Positions 34,861 to 43,770 of a DNA stretch of 64,000 nucleotides are shown one piece after another. The stretch is from Sphingobium ummariense RL-3 (GTDB taxonomy: Bacteria; Pseudomonadota; Alphaproteobacteria; Sphingomonadales; Sphingomonadaceae), in NCBI RefSeq assembly GCF_000447205.1, contig NZ_AUWY01000047.1, positions 81,001 to 145,000 on the forward strand. Reading direction: 5' to 3'. Position 1 is the stretch's first letter; every line of letters starts with the position of its first letter. The position numbers and the translations under genes are program-made. Under the pieces are notes generated by a model. The model did no database searches. It was not told the origin of the DNA and worked only from the letters and a program-made list of their open reading frames with translations.

Positions 34861-36090
34861 TTATCGACGAGCCGTGCTCTTGCCGAAGTGGCCATGCAGC
34901 ACCTTACCCCCGTCTCGCAGAAGATCGAGATAGTCCGACCAGTGCTGCATCATCCGGACACGCTCATCCCAATATTCGCCGCGAGCATAGGCTCGCCGGA
35001 CCTGGTTGGTGTCGACATGGGCGAGCTGACGCTCGATCGCATCGGGGTTCCATTCTCCCATCTCGTTTAGCAACGTCGCGGCCATCGCCCGGAAGCCGTG
35101 CGCGGTCATCTGGTCCGTCGTGTAGCCGAGCTTGCGCAGGCCCTGGTTGACGGCATTCTCCGACATCGCCTTGCGCGGCTTGCCGAGGCACGGGAACAGG
35201 TATTTCCACCAGTGCGTGTGCTCGTGAAGCTCCTTGAGCATCGCGATCACCTGCCGTGACAGCGGCACCCGGTGCGGCCGTCGCATCTTCATACGCTCAA
35301 CAGGGATGAACCAGATCGCCTCGTCGAAATCGATATCGGTCCATTCCGCCTGCCGCAGCTCGCCCGGACGAAGCAGCACATGAGGGGAGAGGCGCATCGC
35401 CATCACTGTCACCTTGTGCCCGGTATAGCCGTCGATCGCCCGCAGCAGCGCGCCCACCTCTGACGGTCGGGTGATGGCCGCAAAATGCTTGACCTTGGGT
35501 ACGGCGATAGCGCCACGAAGATCAGCGGCGACATCCTTGTCGCACCTAACGGTCGCCACGCCGTATCGGAACACCCGGCTCAGCACGCTGCGCATGCGCC
35601 GCGCACTCTCGTAGGCGCCGGTTGCCTCAACCTTGCGCAGGACGGCGAGCGCCTCATGCGGTGTGATCTGCGCGATCGGGATGGTGCCGAGTAATGGATA
35701 GGCCTTGGCGAGCAACCAGCGAATCTTGTCGACCGTCACCGGGGCGAGACCGTCCCGCTCGCATTTGATGAGCCATTCCTCGGCCACCGCCTGGAACGTG
35801 TTGGCAGCGGCGTACTTGGCAGCGATCCGCGCGCGCTTCTTCTCCAGTGCCGGATCGATCCCTTCGGCAATCTTCTTCTTGGCCTCGTCGCGCCGGGCAC
35901 GCGCTTCCGCGAGGCTGATCGTTGGCCATCCCCCGAGGTGGAGTTTCTTCTGCTTATCGAGAAAGCGGTAGTTGAAGCGCCAGAGCTTCGAGCCGTTGGG
36001 TTGGATGACGAGGTAGAGGTTTTGTGAATCGGACAGGTTCCAAGCCTTCGCTCTCGGCTTGGCGGCATTGATCTGGATGTAGGTCAGCAT
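34861..36090 (-). CDS. P4-type tyrosine integrase at tRNA-Leu (right copy)
   Basis: A 409-residue site-specific recombinase with an Arm DNA-binding N-terminus ('SQNLYLVIQPNGSKLWRF') and all catalytic residues visible: 'RPGELRQAEWTDIDF', 'TAHGFRAMAATLLNE' and 'LAHVDTNQVRRAYARGEY'. The start 'MLTYIQINAAK' at 36090 is chosen by family; a longer frame from 36159 exists. It reads away from the tRNA-Leu gene, 177 bases off, the standard arrangement for an integrase acting at a tRNA 3' end. It should catalyse integration and excision of the island to its left. Confidence 0.92.
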   Translation of the reverse strand: MLTYIQINAAKPRAKAWNLSDSQNLYLVIQPNGSKLWRFNYRFLDKQKKLHLGGWPTISLAEARARRDEAKKKIAEGIDPALEKKRARIAAKYAAANTFQAVAEEWLIKCERDGLAPVTVDKIRWLLAKAYPLLGTIPIAQITPHEALAVLRKVEATGAYESARRMRSVLSRVFRYGVATVRCDKDVAADLRGAIAVPKVKHFAAITRPSEVGALLRAIDGYTGHKVTVMAMRLSPHVLLRPGELRQAEWTDIDFDEAIWFIPVERMKMRRPHRVPLSRQVIAMLKELHEHTHWWKYLFPCLGKPRKAMSENAVNQGLRKLGYTTDQMTAHGFRAMAATLLNEMGEWNPDAIERQLAHVDTNQVRRAYARGEYWDERVRMMQHWSDYLDLLRDGGKVLHGHFGKSTARR

Positions 36091-36266
36091 GGTCGTATTC
36101 CCAGCAAGGCCGGGTCGATCCGAGGGCAATAAAAAGGGCAGCATTTGTGGTCGCTGCACATGCCCTTAGCCGGATTTCGCCGGACGGTGTCTGGCGATTC
36201 TCGGCCTGAAAATGCTGTGAAACCAGCCGCTTACTGGACGCTGCTGGACGTATCCAGAGCCAGTAT

Positions 36267-36353
36267 TGGTGCCCAGAAGAGGACTCGAACCTCCACGACC
36301 TTGCGATCGCCAGCACCTGAAGCTGGTGCGTCTACCAATTCCGCCATCTGGGC
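36267..36353 (-). tRNA. tRNA-Leu (anticodon CAG)
   Basis: The minus strand folds as a class II tRNA. The acceptor GCCCAGA (from 36353) pairs with TCTGGGC (36277 to 36271); then come a D-arm with GGTAGACGC, anticodon stem CCAGC/GCTGG with loop TTCAGGT (anticodon CAG), a long variable arm, the T-arm GGTTCGAGTCC and an encoded CCA (36269-36267). Its 3' end is the presumed island attachment site. Confidence 0.95.
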
Positions 36354-36483
36354 ACGGGGTAGGAGCGCGCGATTAGCCGGTGCCTTTGGGCCTGTCAATC
36401 GCGCGCCATGGATTATTTTTTGGCTTGCGGCGCGGGACAGGGGTAAGGCCGCGGTCCCAGACGAGACAGAGGCAGGCCCGTTT

Positions 36484-37239
36484 ATGATCGATCCCGAAAC
36501 CGTCACGCCCGCGTTCCTTGCCCGGCCGGACGGCCTTCGCCTGGCCTATCGCTTCACGCCCGGCGCCAGCCCTACCATCGTATTCCTGCCGGGCTACATG
36601 TCCGACATGGAAGGGAGCAAGGCGGTCGCTCTGGACGGGTGGGCGCGCGTGCAGGGCAGGGCCATGCTGCGGCTGGATTATGCCGGCAACGGCGCTAGCG
36701 AGGGGCGGTTCGAGGATGGCACGCTCGCGACCTGGCGCGACGATGCGTTGCTGCTGATCGATTCGCTGACGGCGGGGCCACTGGTGCTGGTCGGCTCCTC
36801 CATGGGCGGATGGCTGGCGCTGCTGATCGCGCTTGCCCGGCGGGAGCGGGTCGCGGGGCTGGTCGGCATCGCCGCCGCGCCGGACTTCACCGACTGGGGC
36901 TTCACCGATGCCGACAAGGCGCTGCTGATGGCCGAAGGGCGGATCGTCGAGCCGCCCCCCTATGGCGATGCGCCCTATGTCACCACGCGCGCCTTCTGGG
37001 AATCGGGGCAGGCGCTGCGGCTGCTGGACGAGCCGATCGCGATCGACTGCCCGGTCCGGCTGCTCCAGGGGCAGGCGGATCCCGACGTTCCCTGGCAGAC
37101 GGCGCTGCGGATCGCCGAGCGGCTGCGTTCATCGGACGTGCAGACGCTGCTGATTAAGGACGGCGACCATCGCCTTTCCCGCGACGGCGACATCGCCCTG
37201 CTGATCCGTACCGTCGCCAGCCTGCTGGACAGCCTCTGA
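36484..37239 (+). CDS. Alpha/beta hydrolase
   Basis: A 251-residue serine hydrolase with nucleophile elbow 'LVGSSMGGWLAL' (Ser near residue 105), acid in 'QGQADPDVPW' and His in 'KDGDHRLSR'. The oxyanion stretch is 'VFLPGYMSDMEGSKA'. Close relatives include ABHD10-type thioesterases and esterases; the substrate is not known. It overlaps the TPR gene by one base and shares its transcript. It is the first backbone gene beyond the tRNA-Leu site. Confidence 0.82.
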   Translation: MIDPETVTPAFLARPDGLRLAYRFTPGASPTIVFLPGYMSDMEGSKAVALDGWARVQGRAMLRLDYAGNGASEGRFEDGTLATWRDDALLLIDSLTAGPLVLVGSSMGGWLALLIALARRERVAGLVGIAAAPDFTDWGFTDADKALLMAEGRIVEPPPYGDAPYVTTRAFWESGQALRLLDEPIAIDCPVRLLQGQADPDVPWQTALRIAERLRSSDVQTLLIKDGDHRLSRDGDIALLIRTVASLLDSL

Positions 37240-38123
37240 TGCTCGCTTTTCTTCCCCTGCTGCTTCAGGCCTACGACCCGGAGGTCGAGGCCGTGATGAA
37301 CCGCAGCCGCCAGCGCAAGCAGGAGGAGCGCGCAGCCGCGGCCGACGCCGCCGCTGCACAGGCGAACCAGGCGGCGAAGGCGACGGCGGCGGCGCAGGAC
37401 GGCCCGGTGCCCATCCCTGCGAAATTCGCCGCCCCCTTCCAGGCGTGCATCGACAAGGCCAACCAGTCGCCCGACGAGGCCGTGGCCTTCGCGCAGAAAT
37501 GGCGGCTGGAGGGTGGCAGCTTCTACGCCCGCAATTGCATGGGCTATGCCTTCTCCCGCGCCGAGCGCTGGTCGCCCGCGATCGTCGCCTTCGAGCAGGC
37601 GGCGGACGAGGCGGAACGCGGCGGCGAGATGGTGCAGAGCGCGCGCCTCTGGGCGCAGGCGGGCAATGCCGCGCTGGCCTCGGGCGATGCGGCGAAGGCG
37701 CGGGCCGATTTCGATGCGGCGCTGGCGCGGGGCATTCCCGACGGGCTGGAAAAGGGCGAGGTGTATCTCGACAGGGCGCGGGCGCTGGTGGCGCTCGGCG
37801 ACAATGACGGTGCGCGCACGGCGCTGGACGTCGCGCTCGAACAGGCGCCGCGCGACCCGCTCGGCTGGCTGCTGTCGGCGACGCTCGCCCGGCGCACCGG
37901 CCAGATGACGCTGGCGCAGGGGCATATCGCCCGCGCCGTGCAGCTGTCGCCCGACGATGCCTCCGTCGCGCTGGAGGAAGGCAATATCGCGGTCCTCAGT
38001 GCCCATGAGGACGTGGCGCGCTCGGCCTGGGAACGGGCGGTGAGGATCGCGCCTGCTTCGCCCGCCGGTAAGGCCGCGGCGGACAATCTGTCGCGCCTGA
38101 CGGCCGCCAAGCCGGCGGGCTGA
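37239..38123 (+). CDS. Tetratricopeptide-repeat protein
   Basis: A 294-residue protein with a short hydrophobic N-terminus ('MLAFLPLLLQA'), a basic and alanine-rich stretch to about residue 50, and then at least four TPR-like helical pairs ('ALASGDAAKARADFDAALAR', 'VYLDRARALVALGDNDGART', 'ARRTGQMTLAQGHIARAVQL'). TPR proteins serve as protein-binding scaffolds. The N-terminus may be a signal peptide or an anchor. Its stop is one base from the convergent SIMPL gene stop. Confidence 0.8.
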   Translation: MLAFLPLLLQAYDPEVEAVMNRSRQRKQEERAAAADAAAAQANQAAKATAAAQDGPVPIPAKFAAPFQACIDKANQSPDEAVAFAQKWRLEGGSFYARNCMGYAFSRAERWSPAIVAFEQAADEAERGGEMVQSARLWAQAGNAALASGDAAKARADFDAALARGIPDGLEKGEVYLDRARALVALGDNDGARTALDVALEQAPRDPLGWLLSATLARRTGQMTLAQGHIARAVQLSPDDASVALEEGNIAVLSAHEDVARSAWERAVRIAPASPAGKAAADNLSRLTAAKPAG

Positions 38124-38124
38124 G

Positions 38125-38829
38125 CTATTTCAGATAAAAGTCCACGGTCGTGACCACCCGCACCTTCTTGTAGGGCGTGTCGGCGGACCCGTCGCCCTCG
38201 CCGTCCCGCGCCTCGATCGAAAAATAGCCCTGCGTGGCGCTCTTGATCCCGCCAACGCTGGCGCCGCTGTCGCGCGCGAACTGCTCGGCGGCGGCGCGGG
38301 CGTCTTTCGTGGCGGCCGCCACCATCGGCGGCTTGATGTCGTTCAGCTTGGTGAAGCTGTAGCGCATGCCCGATCCTTCCTGCAGCGTGACGCCGCGCCG
38401 GACCAGGTCGAACTGCTGTGCCACGGCGCGCTGGGCGCGGGCGATGTCGGTCGTGCGCAGCAGCATGCGCTGGGTGATGGTGATCGTGTTGACGCCGTTG
38501 TTGAGATACTGGTTCACGCCCGCGCCCACGGGCGTCAGCGCATCGGCCTTGAAGCCGAGACTGGTGAAATAGGCGCGCAGCTCTCGGGTGTTGGCGTCGA
38601 TTTCCGCTCGCACGGCGGGCAGGTCGAAGCCGGTGGCCGAATAGCTGATCGACCAGGTGGCCAGATCCGCCGTCACGTCCTTTTCCGCAAGACCGCGCAC
38701 CGTCACCGACCGGTCGGCCGCCCTGGCGCGCTTGAGCCCGTCGCCCAGCAGATAGCCGCCGCTTACCAAACCTACCGCCAACAGCGCCGCGCAGCCGAGC
38801 AGCACCTTGTCCCGCATATCCAGGGTCAT
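38125..38829 (-). CDS. SIMPL-domain (DUF541) periplasmic or membrane-anchored protein
   Basis: A 234-residue protein with an N-terminal membrane or signal segment ('LLGCAALLAVGLVSGGYLLG') and a SIMPL domain ('SVTVRGLAEKDVTADLATWS', 'LRAYFTSLGFKADALTP', 'ATKDARAAAEQFARDSGASV'). Relatives form multimeric periplasmic assemblies and have been linked to stress tolerance; the molecular job is unknown. The start 'MTLDMRDK' follows GGAGTGAGACG. Confidence 0.82.
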   Translation of the reverse strand: MTLDMRDKVLLGCAALLAVGLVSGGYLLGDGLKRARAADRSVTVRGLAEKDVTADLATWSISYSATGFDLPAVRAEIDANTRELRAYFTSLGFKADALTPVGAGVNQYLNNGVNTITITQRMLLRTTDIARAQRAVAQQFDLVRRGVTLQEGSGMRYSFTKLNDIKPPMVAAATKDARAAAEQFARDSGASVGGIKSATQGYFSIEARDGEGDGSADTPYKKVRVVTTVDFYLK

Positions 38830-38934
38830 CGTCTCACTCCCTCTTCCGTCGCAGCCCATGCGGCCCTATCTTTGCGACAGACATAAAATCTCTAAGATGA
38901 ACCGTTGCTTTATAGCGACGAATGGAGCCGCGCC

Positions 38935-39366
38935 TTGAAATATCTCCACACGATGATCCGCGTTACCGATCTAGACCAGACAATCGGCTTCTTCGAGCTG
39001 CTTGGCCTCAGGGAGGTGCGCCGGTTCGACAATGAGCAGGGACGCTTCACCCTGGCATTTCTGGCGGCGCCGGGAGATGAGGACGCGCAGGTGGAGCTGA
39101 CTTACAACTGGCCGCCGGAAGATGGTTCGCCGGGCGAGGTCTATGGCGGCGGACGGAATTTCGGCCATCTCGCCTATCGCGTCGATAATATCTACGAGAC
39201 CTGCCAGCGGCTGATGGATGCCGGGGTGACGATCAATCGCCCGCCGCGCGACGGCCATATGGCGTTCGTGCGGACGCCGGACGGCATTTCGGTCGAACTG
39301 CTGCAGGATGGCACCCTGCCGCCCGCCGAGCCTTGGGCGACGATGCCCAACAGCGGCAGCTGGTAA
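38935..39366 (+). CDS. gloA: Lactoylglutathione lyase (glyoxalase I)
   Basis: A 143-residue vicinal-oxygen-chelate enzyme ('LKYLHTMIRVTDLDQTIGFF', 'DNEQGRFTLAFLAAPGD', 'GRNFGHLAYRVDNIYETC', 'FVRTPDGISVELLQ'). It isomerises the methylglyoxal-glutathione hemithioacetal to S-lactoylglutathione. The metal ligands His, Glu, His and Glu are present. The TTG at 38935 behind GGAG is the best start by family alignment; an earlier TTG at 38905 is less likely. The next gene encodes the second enzyme of the same pathway. Confidence 0.88.
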   Translation: MKYLHTMIRVTDLDQTIGFFELLGLREVRRFDNEQGRFTLAFLAAPGDEDAQVELTYNWPPEDGSPGEVYGGGRNFGHLAYRVDNIYETCQRLMDAGVTINRPPRDGHMAFVRTPDGISVELLQDGTLPPAEPWATMPNSGSW

Positions 39367-39371
39367 GGGCG

Positions 39372-40094
39372 ATGCTGGAAATCGTCCGCATCGCCGTCCT
39401 CAGCGACAATTATGTCTGGCTGATGCACGATGCGGCCAGTGGGGACACGGTGGTCGTCGATCCTGCCGTGGCCGAGCCGGTGCTGGCGGCTGCGGCCGAT
39501 CGCGGCTGGACGATCGGCCAGATCTGGAACACCCATTGGCATCCCGACCATGTCGGGGGCAATGCGGCGATCAAGGCAGCGACCGGTAGCATCGTCACCG
39601 GTCCGGCGGCGGAGGCGGAGAAGATCGGCACGCTCGACCGGCTGGTGGGGGAAGGGGACAGCGTCCGCATCGGCGACCATGTCGCGCAGGTGATGGCGGT
39701 GCCGGCCCATACGGCAGGGCACATCGCCTATCATCTGGCGGACGACCGCATCCTGTTCGTCGGCGACACGCTCTTCGCCATGGGCTGCGGCCGGCTGTTC
39801 GAGGGGACCGCGGCGCAGATGTTTGCCAACATGCAGCGTTTCGCTGCGCTTCCGGACGACACGGTGGTCTATTGCGCGCATGAATATACCCAGTCCAATG
39901 GCCGTTTCGCGCTGCGGATCGAACCGGACAACGCGGCCATCGCCGCGCGCATGGCGCAGGTGGACGCGGCGCGGGCGCGGGGCGAAGCGACGGTGCCCAC
40001 GACCATCGCGCTGGAACGGGACACCAATGTCTTCCTGCGCGCCCGCGACGTGGCCGAACTGGCGGCGCGGCGTACGGCGAAGGATGCCGGCTGA
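39372..40094 (+). CDS. gloB: Hydroxyacylglutathione hydrolase (glyoxalase II)
   Basis: A 240-residue metallo-beta-lactamase-fold thiolesterase. The metal motif is 'NTHWHPDHVGGN' (about residues 55-66), with further ligands in 'VPAHTAGHIAYH', 'VGDTLFAMGCGRLFEG' and 'YCAHEYTQSN', all typical of glyoxalase II. It hydrolyses S-lactoylglutathione to D-lactate and glutathione. It starts 5 bases after gloA, so both detoxification enzymes are co-expressed. Confidence 0.92.
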   Translation: MLEIVRIAVLSDNYVWLMHDAASGDTVVVDPAVAEPVLAAAADRGWTIGQIWNTHWHPDHVGGNAAIKAATGSIVTGPAAEAEKIGTLDRLVGEGDSVRIGDHVAQVMAVPAHTAGHIAYHLADDRILFVGDTLFAMGCGRLFEGTAAQMFANMQRFAALPDDTVVYCAHEYTQSNGRFALRIEPDNAAIAARMAQVDAARARGEATVPTTIALERDTNVFLRARDVAELAARRTAKDAG

Positions 40095-40148
40095 CGGCTT
40101 TTGCGCTATGCTGCCGTCCTCAAGATTGTGGATGAACGGAGAGTCGCC

Positions 40149-40565
40149 ATGCGCCGCCTGATCTGCCTGCTTCCCCTGCTCCTCGTCGCCTGCACCGGGA
40201 CCTACGAGCCGCCCAAGCTCACCGAGAAGCAGGCGGCCGAGCTGGAGAAAGCGCTTCAGGGTAAGGTGGCGGGCGAGAAGGTGACCTGCATCAACCGCGA
40301 GCCGCAGAGCAACTTCCGCGTCATTAGCGGCAATGTCCTGCTTTACCAGGTCAATCGCCGCCTGATCTACAAGAACGAACTGATCGGCAGCTGTTCCGGC
40401 CTGACGCGCGGCGACACGATGATCGTCCGTACCTTCGGGTCGCAATATTGCCGGGGCGACATCACAACCAGCGCGAACCTGTTCACCGGGACGATATCGG
40501 GATCCTGCGCGCTGGGCGATTTCATCCCCTACCGGACGCCGGCGAAAAGCCCAAGCGGCGGCTAG
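40149..40565 (+). CDS. Small lipoprotein, unknown function
   Basis: A 138-residue protein with a lipoprotein signal ('MRRLICLLPLLLVACTGTYE', lipobox LVAC with Cys at residue 12-13). The mature part has four cysteines that could form disulfides ('TCINREPQS', 'IGSCSGLTRGD', 'YCRGDITT', 'SGSCALGDF'). It resembles no characterised family I know, although similar small lipoproteins are common in sphingomonads. GGAGAGTCGCC precedes the ATG. It overlaps the convergent acyl-CoA ligase gene by four bases. Confidence 0.75.
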   Translation: MRRLICLLPLLLVACTGTYEPPKLTEKQAAELEKALQGKVAGEKVTCINREPQSNFRVISGNVLLYQVNRRLIYKNELIGSCSGLTRGDTMIVRTFGSQYCRGDITTSANLFTGTISGSCALGDFIPYRTPAKSPSGG

Positions 40566-42340
40566 GCCTTGTACAGGGCGTCGAGCCGATCCTGATAGCG
40601 CGCGCGTATGACATGGCGCCGGATCTTCATCGACGGCGTCATTTCCTCATTCTCGATGGTGAACGGCTCGTCGGCGAGGACGATGCGCCGGACCCGCTCG
40701 ATCACGGACAGGTCGTCGTTGACGCGGTCGACCGCGGTCCGCAGCGCCGCCTGATAAGCAGGATCGTCCGCGACGGCCGTCGGCGCCTTGCCGTTCGCCT
40801 CCGCCCATTCGCGGGTCCATTCGACATCGGGCACGATCAGGCCGACCAGATAGGGCCTGCGGTCGCCATGGACCATCGCCTGGCCGATCTCCGGCTGCAG
40901 CGTCAGCATGCCTTCTACCTTCTGTGGCGACACATTGTCGCCCTTGTCGTTGACGATCAGGTCCTTCTTGCGATCGGTGATTCGGATGCGGCCGCGCGCG
41001 TCGATCTCGCCGATGTCGCCGGTGTGCAGCCAGCCATCCTGCAAGGCCTTTGCCGTTTCGGCGGGATTGCGCCAATAGCCGTGCATCACCAGCTCGCCGC
41101 GCACCAGTATCTCGCCATCATCCGCTATCCTCACCTCGGCATTGTCGAGCGGCGGGCCGACGGTGTCCATGGCGAGGCCCGCGCGCGGGCGGTTGCAGCT
41201 GATGACCGGCCCTGCCTCGGTCTGGCCATAGCCCTGCAACAGGGTGAGCCCCATCGCCTGGAAGAACAGGCCGACATCGGGATTGAGCGGTGCGCCGCCC
41301 GACACGAGAGCCTTCATCCGGCCGCCGAAGCGCTGCGCGATCTTGGGCTTCAGCGTCCGCGCCAGCAATGCCTTCATCGGCAGGTCGAGCAGGGACTTCT
41401 CGCCGCGCTGCTCCTTTGCGGCGATGCGCAGCGCCTGGCCCAGCAGATAGGCGGGGAACTTCCCCTGCTTCTCGATCGACTTGATGATGCGGGTGCGCAG
41501 CACTTCGAACAGGCGTGGGACGACGACCATGATGGTCGGGCGCGCTTCCTCGATATTGCTGGCCAGCTTCTCCAGCCCCTCCGAATAATAAATCTGTCCC
41601 GCCAGCATGATCGGCAGGAACTGGCCGCCGCTATGCTCATAGGCATGGGACAGCGGCAGGAAGGACAGGAACACTTCCTCGTCCCAGCCGAAATCCTCGG
41701 CGACGATGCGGCCGGCACCCTCGATATTGCTGAGGATCGCGCCATGATGCTGCATCACGCCCCGCGGCGCGCCGCCGGTGCCGCTGGTGTAGATGATGCA
41801 GGCCAGGTCATCGCGCGTCGCATTCTGCGCCGCGGCGCAGGCGTCGACATCCGCGGCATGGCCGGCGATCAGGTCGCTCCAGAGGCGGCAGCTCACCTGC
41901 CCCTGCGCCCCGCGCAGCGGCTCCATGCCGATGACGAAGCTCGCCTGCGACCGGATCACGGCCGGCATCAGCGTCGCCGCCAGCTTCGCGGTCGATACGA
42001 TGACGGCGCGGGCGCCGCTGTCGGTCAGGACATGCTGATGGTCGCGGGTGGTGTTGGTGGTGTAGGTCGGCACGGTGACGCAGCCCGCCGCCATGATAGC
42101 GAGGTCCGCGATGCAGAATTCCGGCCGGTTCTCGCTGACTAGCATCACCGGGTCGCCCGGCATCAGCCCCTCGTCCTTCAGCGCCGACGCCAGCGCCGTC
42201 ACCTGCCGTGCCGCCTCGGCCCAGCTCATCGGCTGCCAGGCGCCGCCGGTCTTGCGCCACAGGAAGGGGGCATCGCCCATCTCCCAGGCGCGGGCGAAGA
42301 ACATCGTCACCAGATTGGGGAAGGTCTCGATCGCCCTCAC
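40562..42340 (-). CDS. AMP-forming acyl-CoA ligase (long-chain fatty-acid type)
   Basis: A 592-residue adenylate-forming enzyme. It has the P-loop 'IIYTSGTGGAPRGVMQHHGA', motif 'LLQGYGQTEAGPVISCNRP', 'WLHTGDIGEIDARGRIRITD' and 'RKKDLIVNDKGDNVSPQKVE'. It lacks a catalytic Lys in the usual late position only if the C-terminus is unusual; the C-terminal 'SMKIRRHVIRARY' segment is the likely site. It activates fatty acids to acyl-CoA; FadD15-type proteins are the closest in layout. Monocistronic, convergent with the lipoprotein gene. Confidence 0.88.
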   Translation of the reverse strand: MRAIETFPNLVTMFFARAWEMGDAPFLWRKTGGAWQPMSWAEAARQVTALASALKDEGLMPGDPVMLVSENRPEFCIADLAIMAAGCVTVPTYTTNTTRDHQHVLTDSGARAVIVSTAKLAATLMPAVIRSQASFVIGMEPLRGAQGQVSCRLWSDLIAGHAADVDACAAAQNATRDDLACIIYTSGTGGAPRGVMQHHGAILSNIEGAGRIVAEDFGWDEEVFLSFLPLSHAYEHSGGQFLPIMLAGQIYYSEGLEKLASNIEEARPTIMVVVPRLFEVLRTRIIKSIEKQGKFPAYLLGQALRIAAKEQRGEKSLLDLPMKALLARTLKPKIAQRFGGRMKALVSGGAPLNPDVGLFFQAMGLTLLQGYGQTEAGPVISCNRPRAGLAMDTVGPPLDNAEVRIADDGEILVRGELVMHGYWRNPAETAKALQDGWLHTGDIGEIDARGRIRITDRKKDLIVNDKGDNVSPQKVEGMLTLQPEIGQAMVHGDRRPYLVGLIVPDVEWTREWAEANGKAPTAVADDPAYQAALRTAVDRVNDDLSVIERVRRIVLADEPFTIENEEMTPSMKIRRHVIRARYQDRLDALYKA

Positions 42341-42468
42341 AGGCTCAACTCCTCTTGTGCGCGTCTGACGCGCGCGTTCGTCGAGGGGTGCTATATCCTC
42401 GCCTCGCCGTAACGGCTATCCCCATTGGATGTTTCGCTGTTGCTGTCCGCGGGAGGGGCGAGCCGGCC

Positions 42469-43212
42469 TCAACTGAGGCCGTTCTTCGCGGCGAAGGGAT
42501 CGTCGGCTGGATCGTCATGCCAGCGATATTCCGCCCGATCGGCGACCCATTGCGCCATCGCCTTGCCGTAAAGCCGGGAGATGAGCGCCAGTGCCATGTC
42601 GGTGCCAGCGGAGACGCCGGAGGAGGAGATGAACTTCCCGTCATCCACCCACCGGGCCTTGGGAACCCACAGGACCTTTGCCCCCTGCGCCGTCGCCCAT
42701 TTCCACGCCATCTTGTTGGTGGTTGCCTTGTGGCCGTCGAGCAGGCCGGTCTTCGCCAGCACGCCGGCCCCGGTGCAGATCGTCGCGACCTGCGGTGTCG
42801 CTTCGGCTAGAATCCTGATCGCCTGCATGAAGGCCGGATTATCGACCTCTCGCCGCGTGCCGATGCCGCCGGGGATCATCACGATGTCGAGCCGCGGCGC
42901 ATCGGCGAAGCCATGGTCGGCCATCGCCGCGGGACCGGCACCGCTCTTTACCGGGCCCGCCTTCTCGGCAATCGTTACGATCTCGACACGATCCTTGATC
43001 ATGCCGAACATCTCCAGCGGCCCGAAGACGTCGAGCAGCTCGAAGCCTTCGAACAGGACCATGCCCAGGCGCCGCTTCGCGCCGGGCTCGGGCGGAACGG
43101 GCGGGCTGGTCGGCACCTGCGCGGTCGCGGGCGCGGCAAGGGCCAGGCTGGCGGCGCCGGCGCCCAGCAGCAGGGCGCGCCGCGATGTTTCAGATTCGGT
43201 TCGGTCGGTCAT
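42469..43212 (-). CDS. DJ-1/PfpI-family protein with Tat signal
   Basis: A 247-residue protein with a twin-arginine signal ('SRRALLLGAGAASLALAAPA') and a DJ-1/PfpI glutamine-amidotransferase-like domain ('LGMVLFEGFELLDVFGPLEM', 'DIVMIPGGIGTRREVDNPAF'). The nucleophile elbow is 'VATICTGAGVLAKTGLLDG', with Cys at about residue 144. Cytoplasmic relatives include isonitrile hydratase-like enzymes. Export to the periplasm is unusual but supported by the clear signal. Function unknown. Confidence 0.85.
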   Translation of the reverse strand: MTDRTESETSRRALLLGAGAASLALAAPATAQVPTSPPVPPEPGAKRRLGMVLFEGFELLDVFGPLEMFGMIKDRVEIVTIAEKAGPVKSGAGPAAMADHGFADAPRLDIVMIPGGIGTRREVDNPAFMQAIRILAEATPQVATICTGAGVLAKTGLLDGHKATTNKMAWKWATAQGAKVLWVPKARWVDDGKFISSSGVSAGTDMALALISRLYGKAMAQWVADRAEYRWHDDPADDPFAAKNGLS

Positions 43213-43242
43213 GGATCGTCTCCCTCCTGAAAGCGGGACGAG

Positions 43243-43770
43243 TCAGCGGCCGCCATCCCCCATGGCCATGTCGACGCCCCCGCAGCCCTTCAGCGTTCCG
43301 TCGGCAAAGGCGAGCTGCACATGGTCCGACCAGATGGCGTCGCTCATCCCGTCGCTGCACGGTCCCTCGACGGCGCGCATCGCGAAAGCGTCGCCCAGCC
43401 AGCGGACTGCCCTGCCATCGTCGCTCCGGACGATCGCGAAGCGCATCGGCGGCTTGTCCGGCCGGTCCAGCGTCGCGACCGACCCGGTCACCGTGACCGC
43501 CCAGAAAGGCTCGGTCCCGATCGCGCGATAAGCGGTGTCGGCGGGAGCCGGCTTCGTGGGTTCACGGCGGGATGGAATCTCCGGCGCCGGCTCAGCGACC
43601 GGACTCGCCGCCCCAGCGGCATTTTTCCCTTCGTTCACAGGACCTTCGTGGACAGGAACGGCCAGGCTTGCGCCCGGAACGACCGCGTTTCTTGTGTCCG
43701 CCTCGCTCTCCGGGTTGCCGCAGGCCACCATCAGCAGCGCCAGCAGGGCAGGCAGTGCCGTCCGCGTCAC
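43243..43770 (-). CDS. Lipoprotein with META/COG3650-like domain
   Basis: A 175-residue protein with a lipobox at the N-terminus ('LPALLALLMVACGNPESEAD'), a flexible Pro/Ala/Glu-rich linker to about residue 80, and a C-terminal domain ('YRAIGTEPFWAVTVTGSVAT', 'HVQLAFADGTLKGCGG') typical of COG3650-type periplasmic proteins. The function is unknown. Its ATG overlaps the stop of tag (ATGA), so it is translated with that gene. Confidence 0.78.
   Translation of the reverse strand: MTRTALPALLALLMVACGNPESEADTRNAVVPGASLAVPVHEGPVNEGKNAAGAASPVAEPAPEIPSRREPTKPAPADTAYRAIGTEPFWAVTVTGSVATLDRPDKPPMRFAIVRSDDGRAVRWLGDAFAMRAVEGPCSDGMSDAIWSDHVQLAFADGTLKGCGGVDMAMGDGGR

Larger units (their letters stand above)
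19521..36281. mobile_element. Degenerate integrative island at tRNA-Leu
   Basis: The region between the tRNA-end-like sequence at 19521 and tRNA-Leu contains an integrase at its right end, an excisionase-like gene, a collapsed traG-trbG-trbI conjugation locus, three IS elements or remnants, a toxin-antitoxin pair and the NAD-salvage cassette. Many genes are broken, so it is an old, probably non-conjugative island. The left boundary rests on one short imperfect repeat and on the presence of the second integrase there. The right boundary is firm. Confidence 0.6.

Noticed and set aside
40448..42142. Open frame of 564 codons on the plus strand
   Set aside because: It is the mirror of the acyl-CoA ligase gene and has no recognisable domain.
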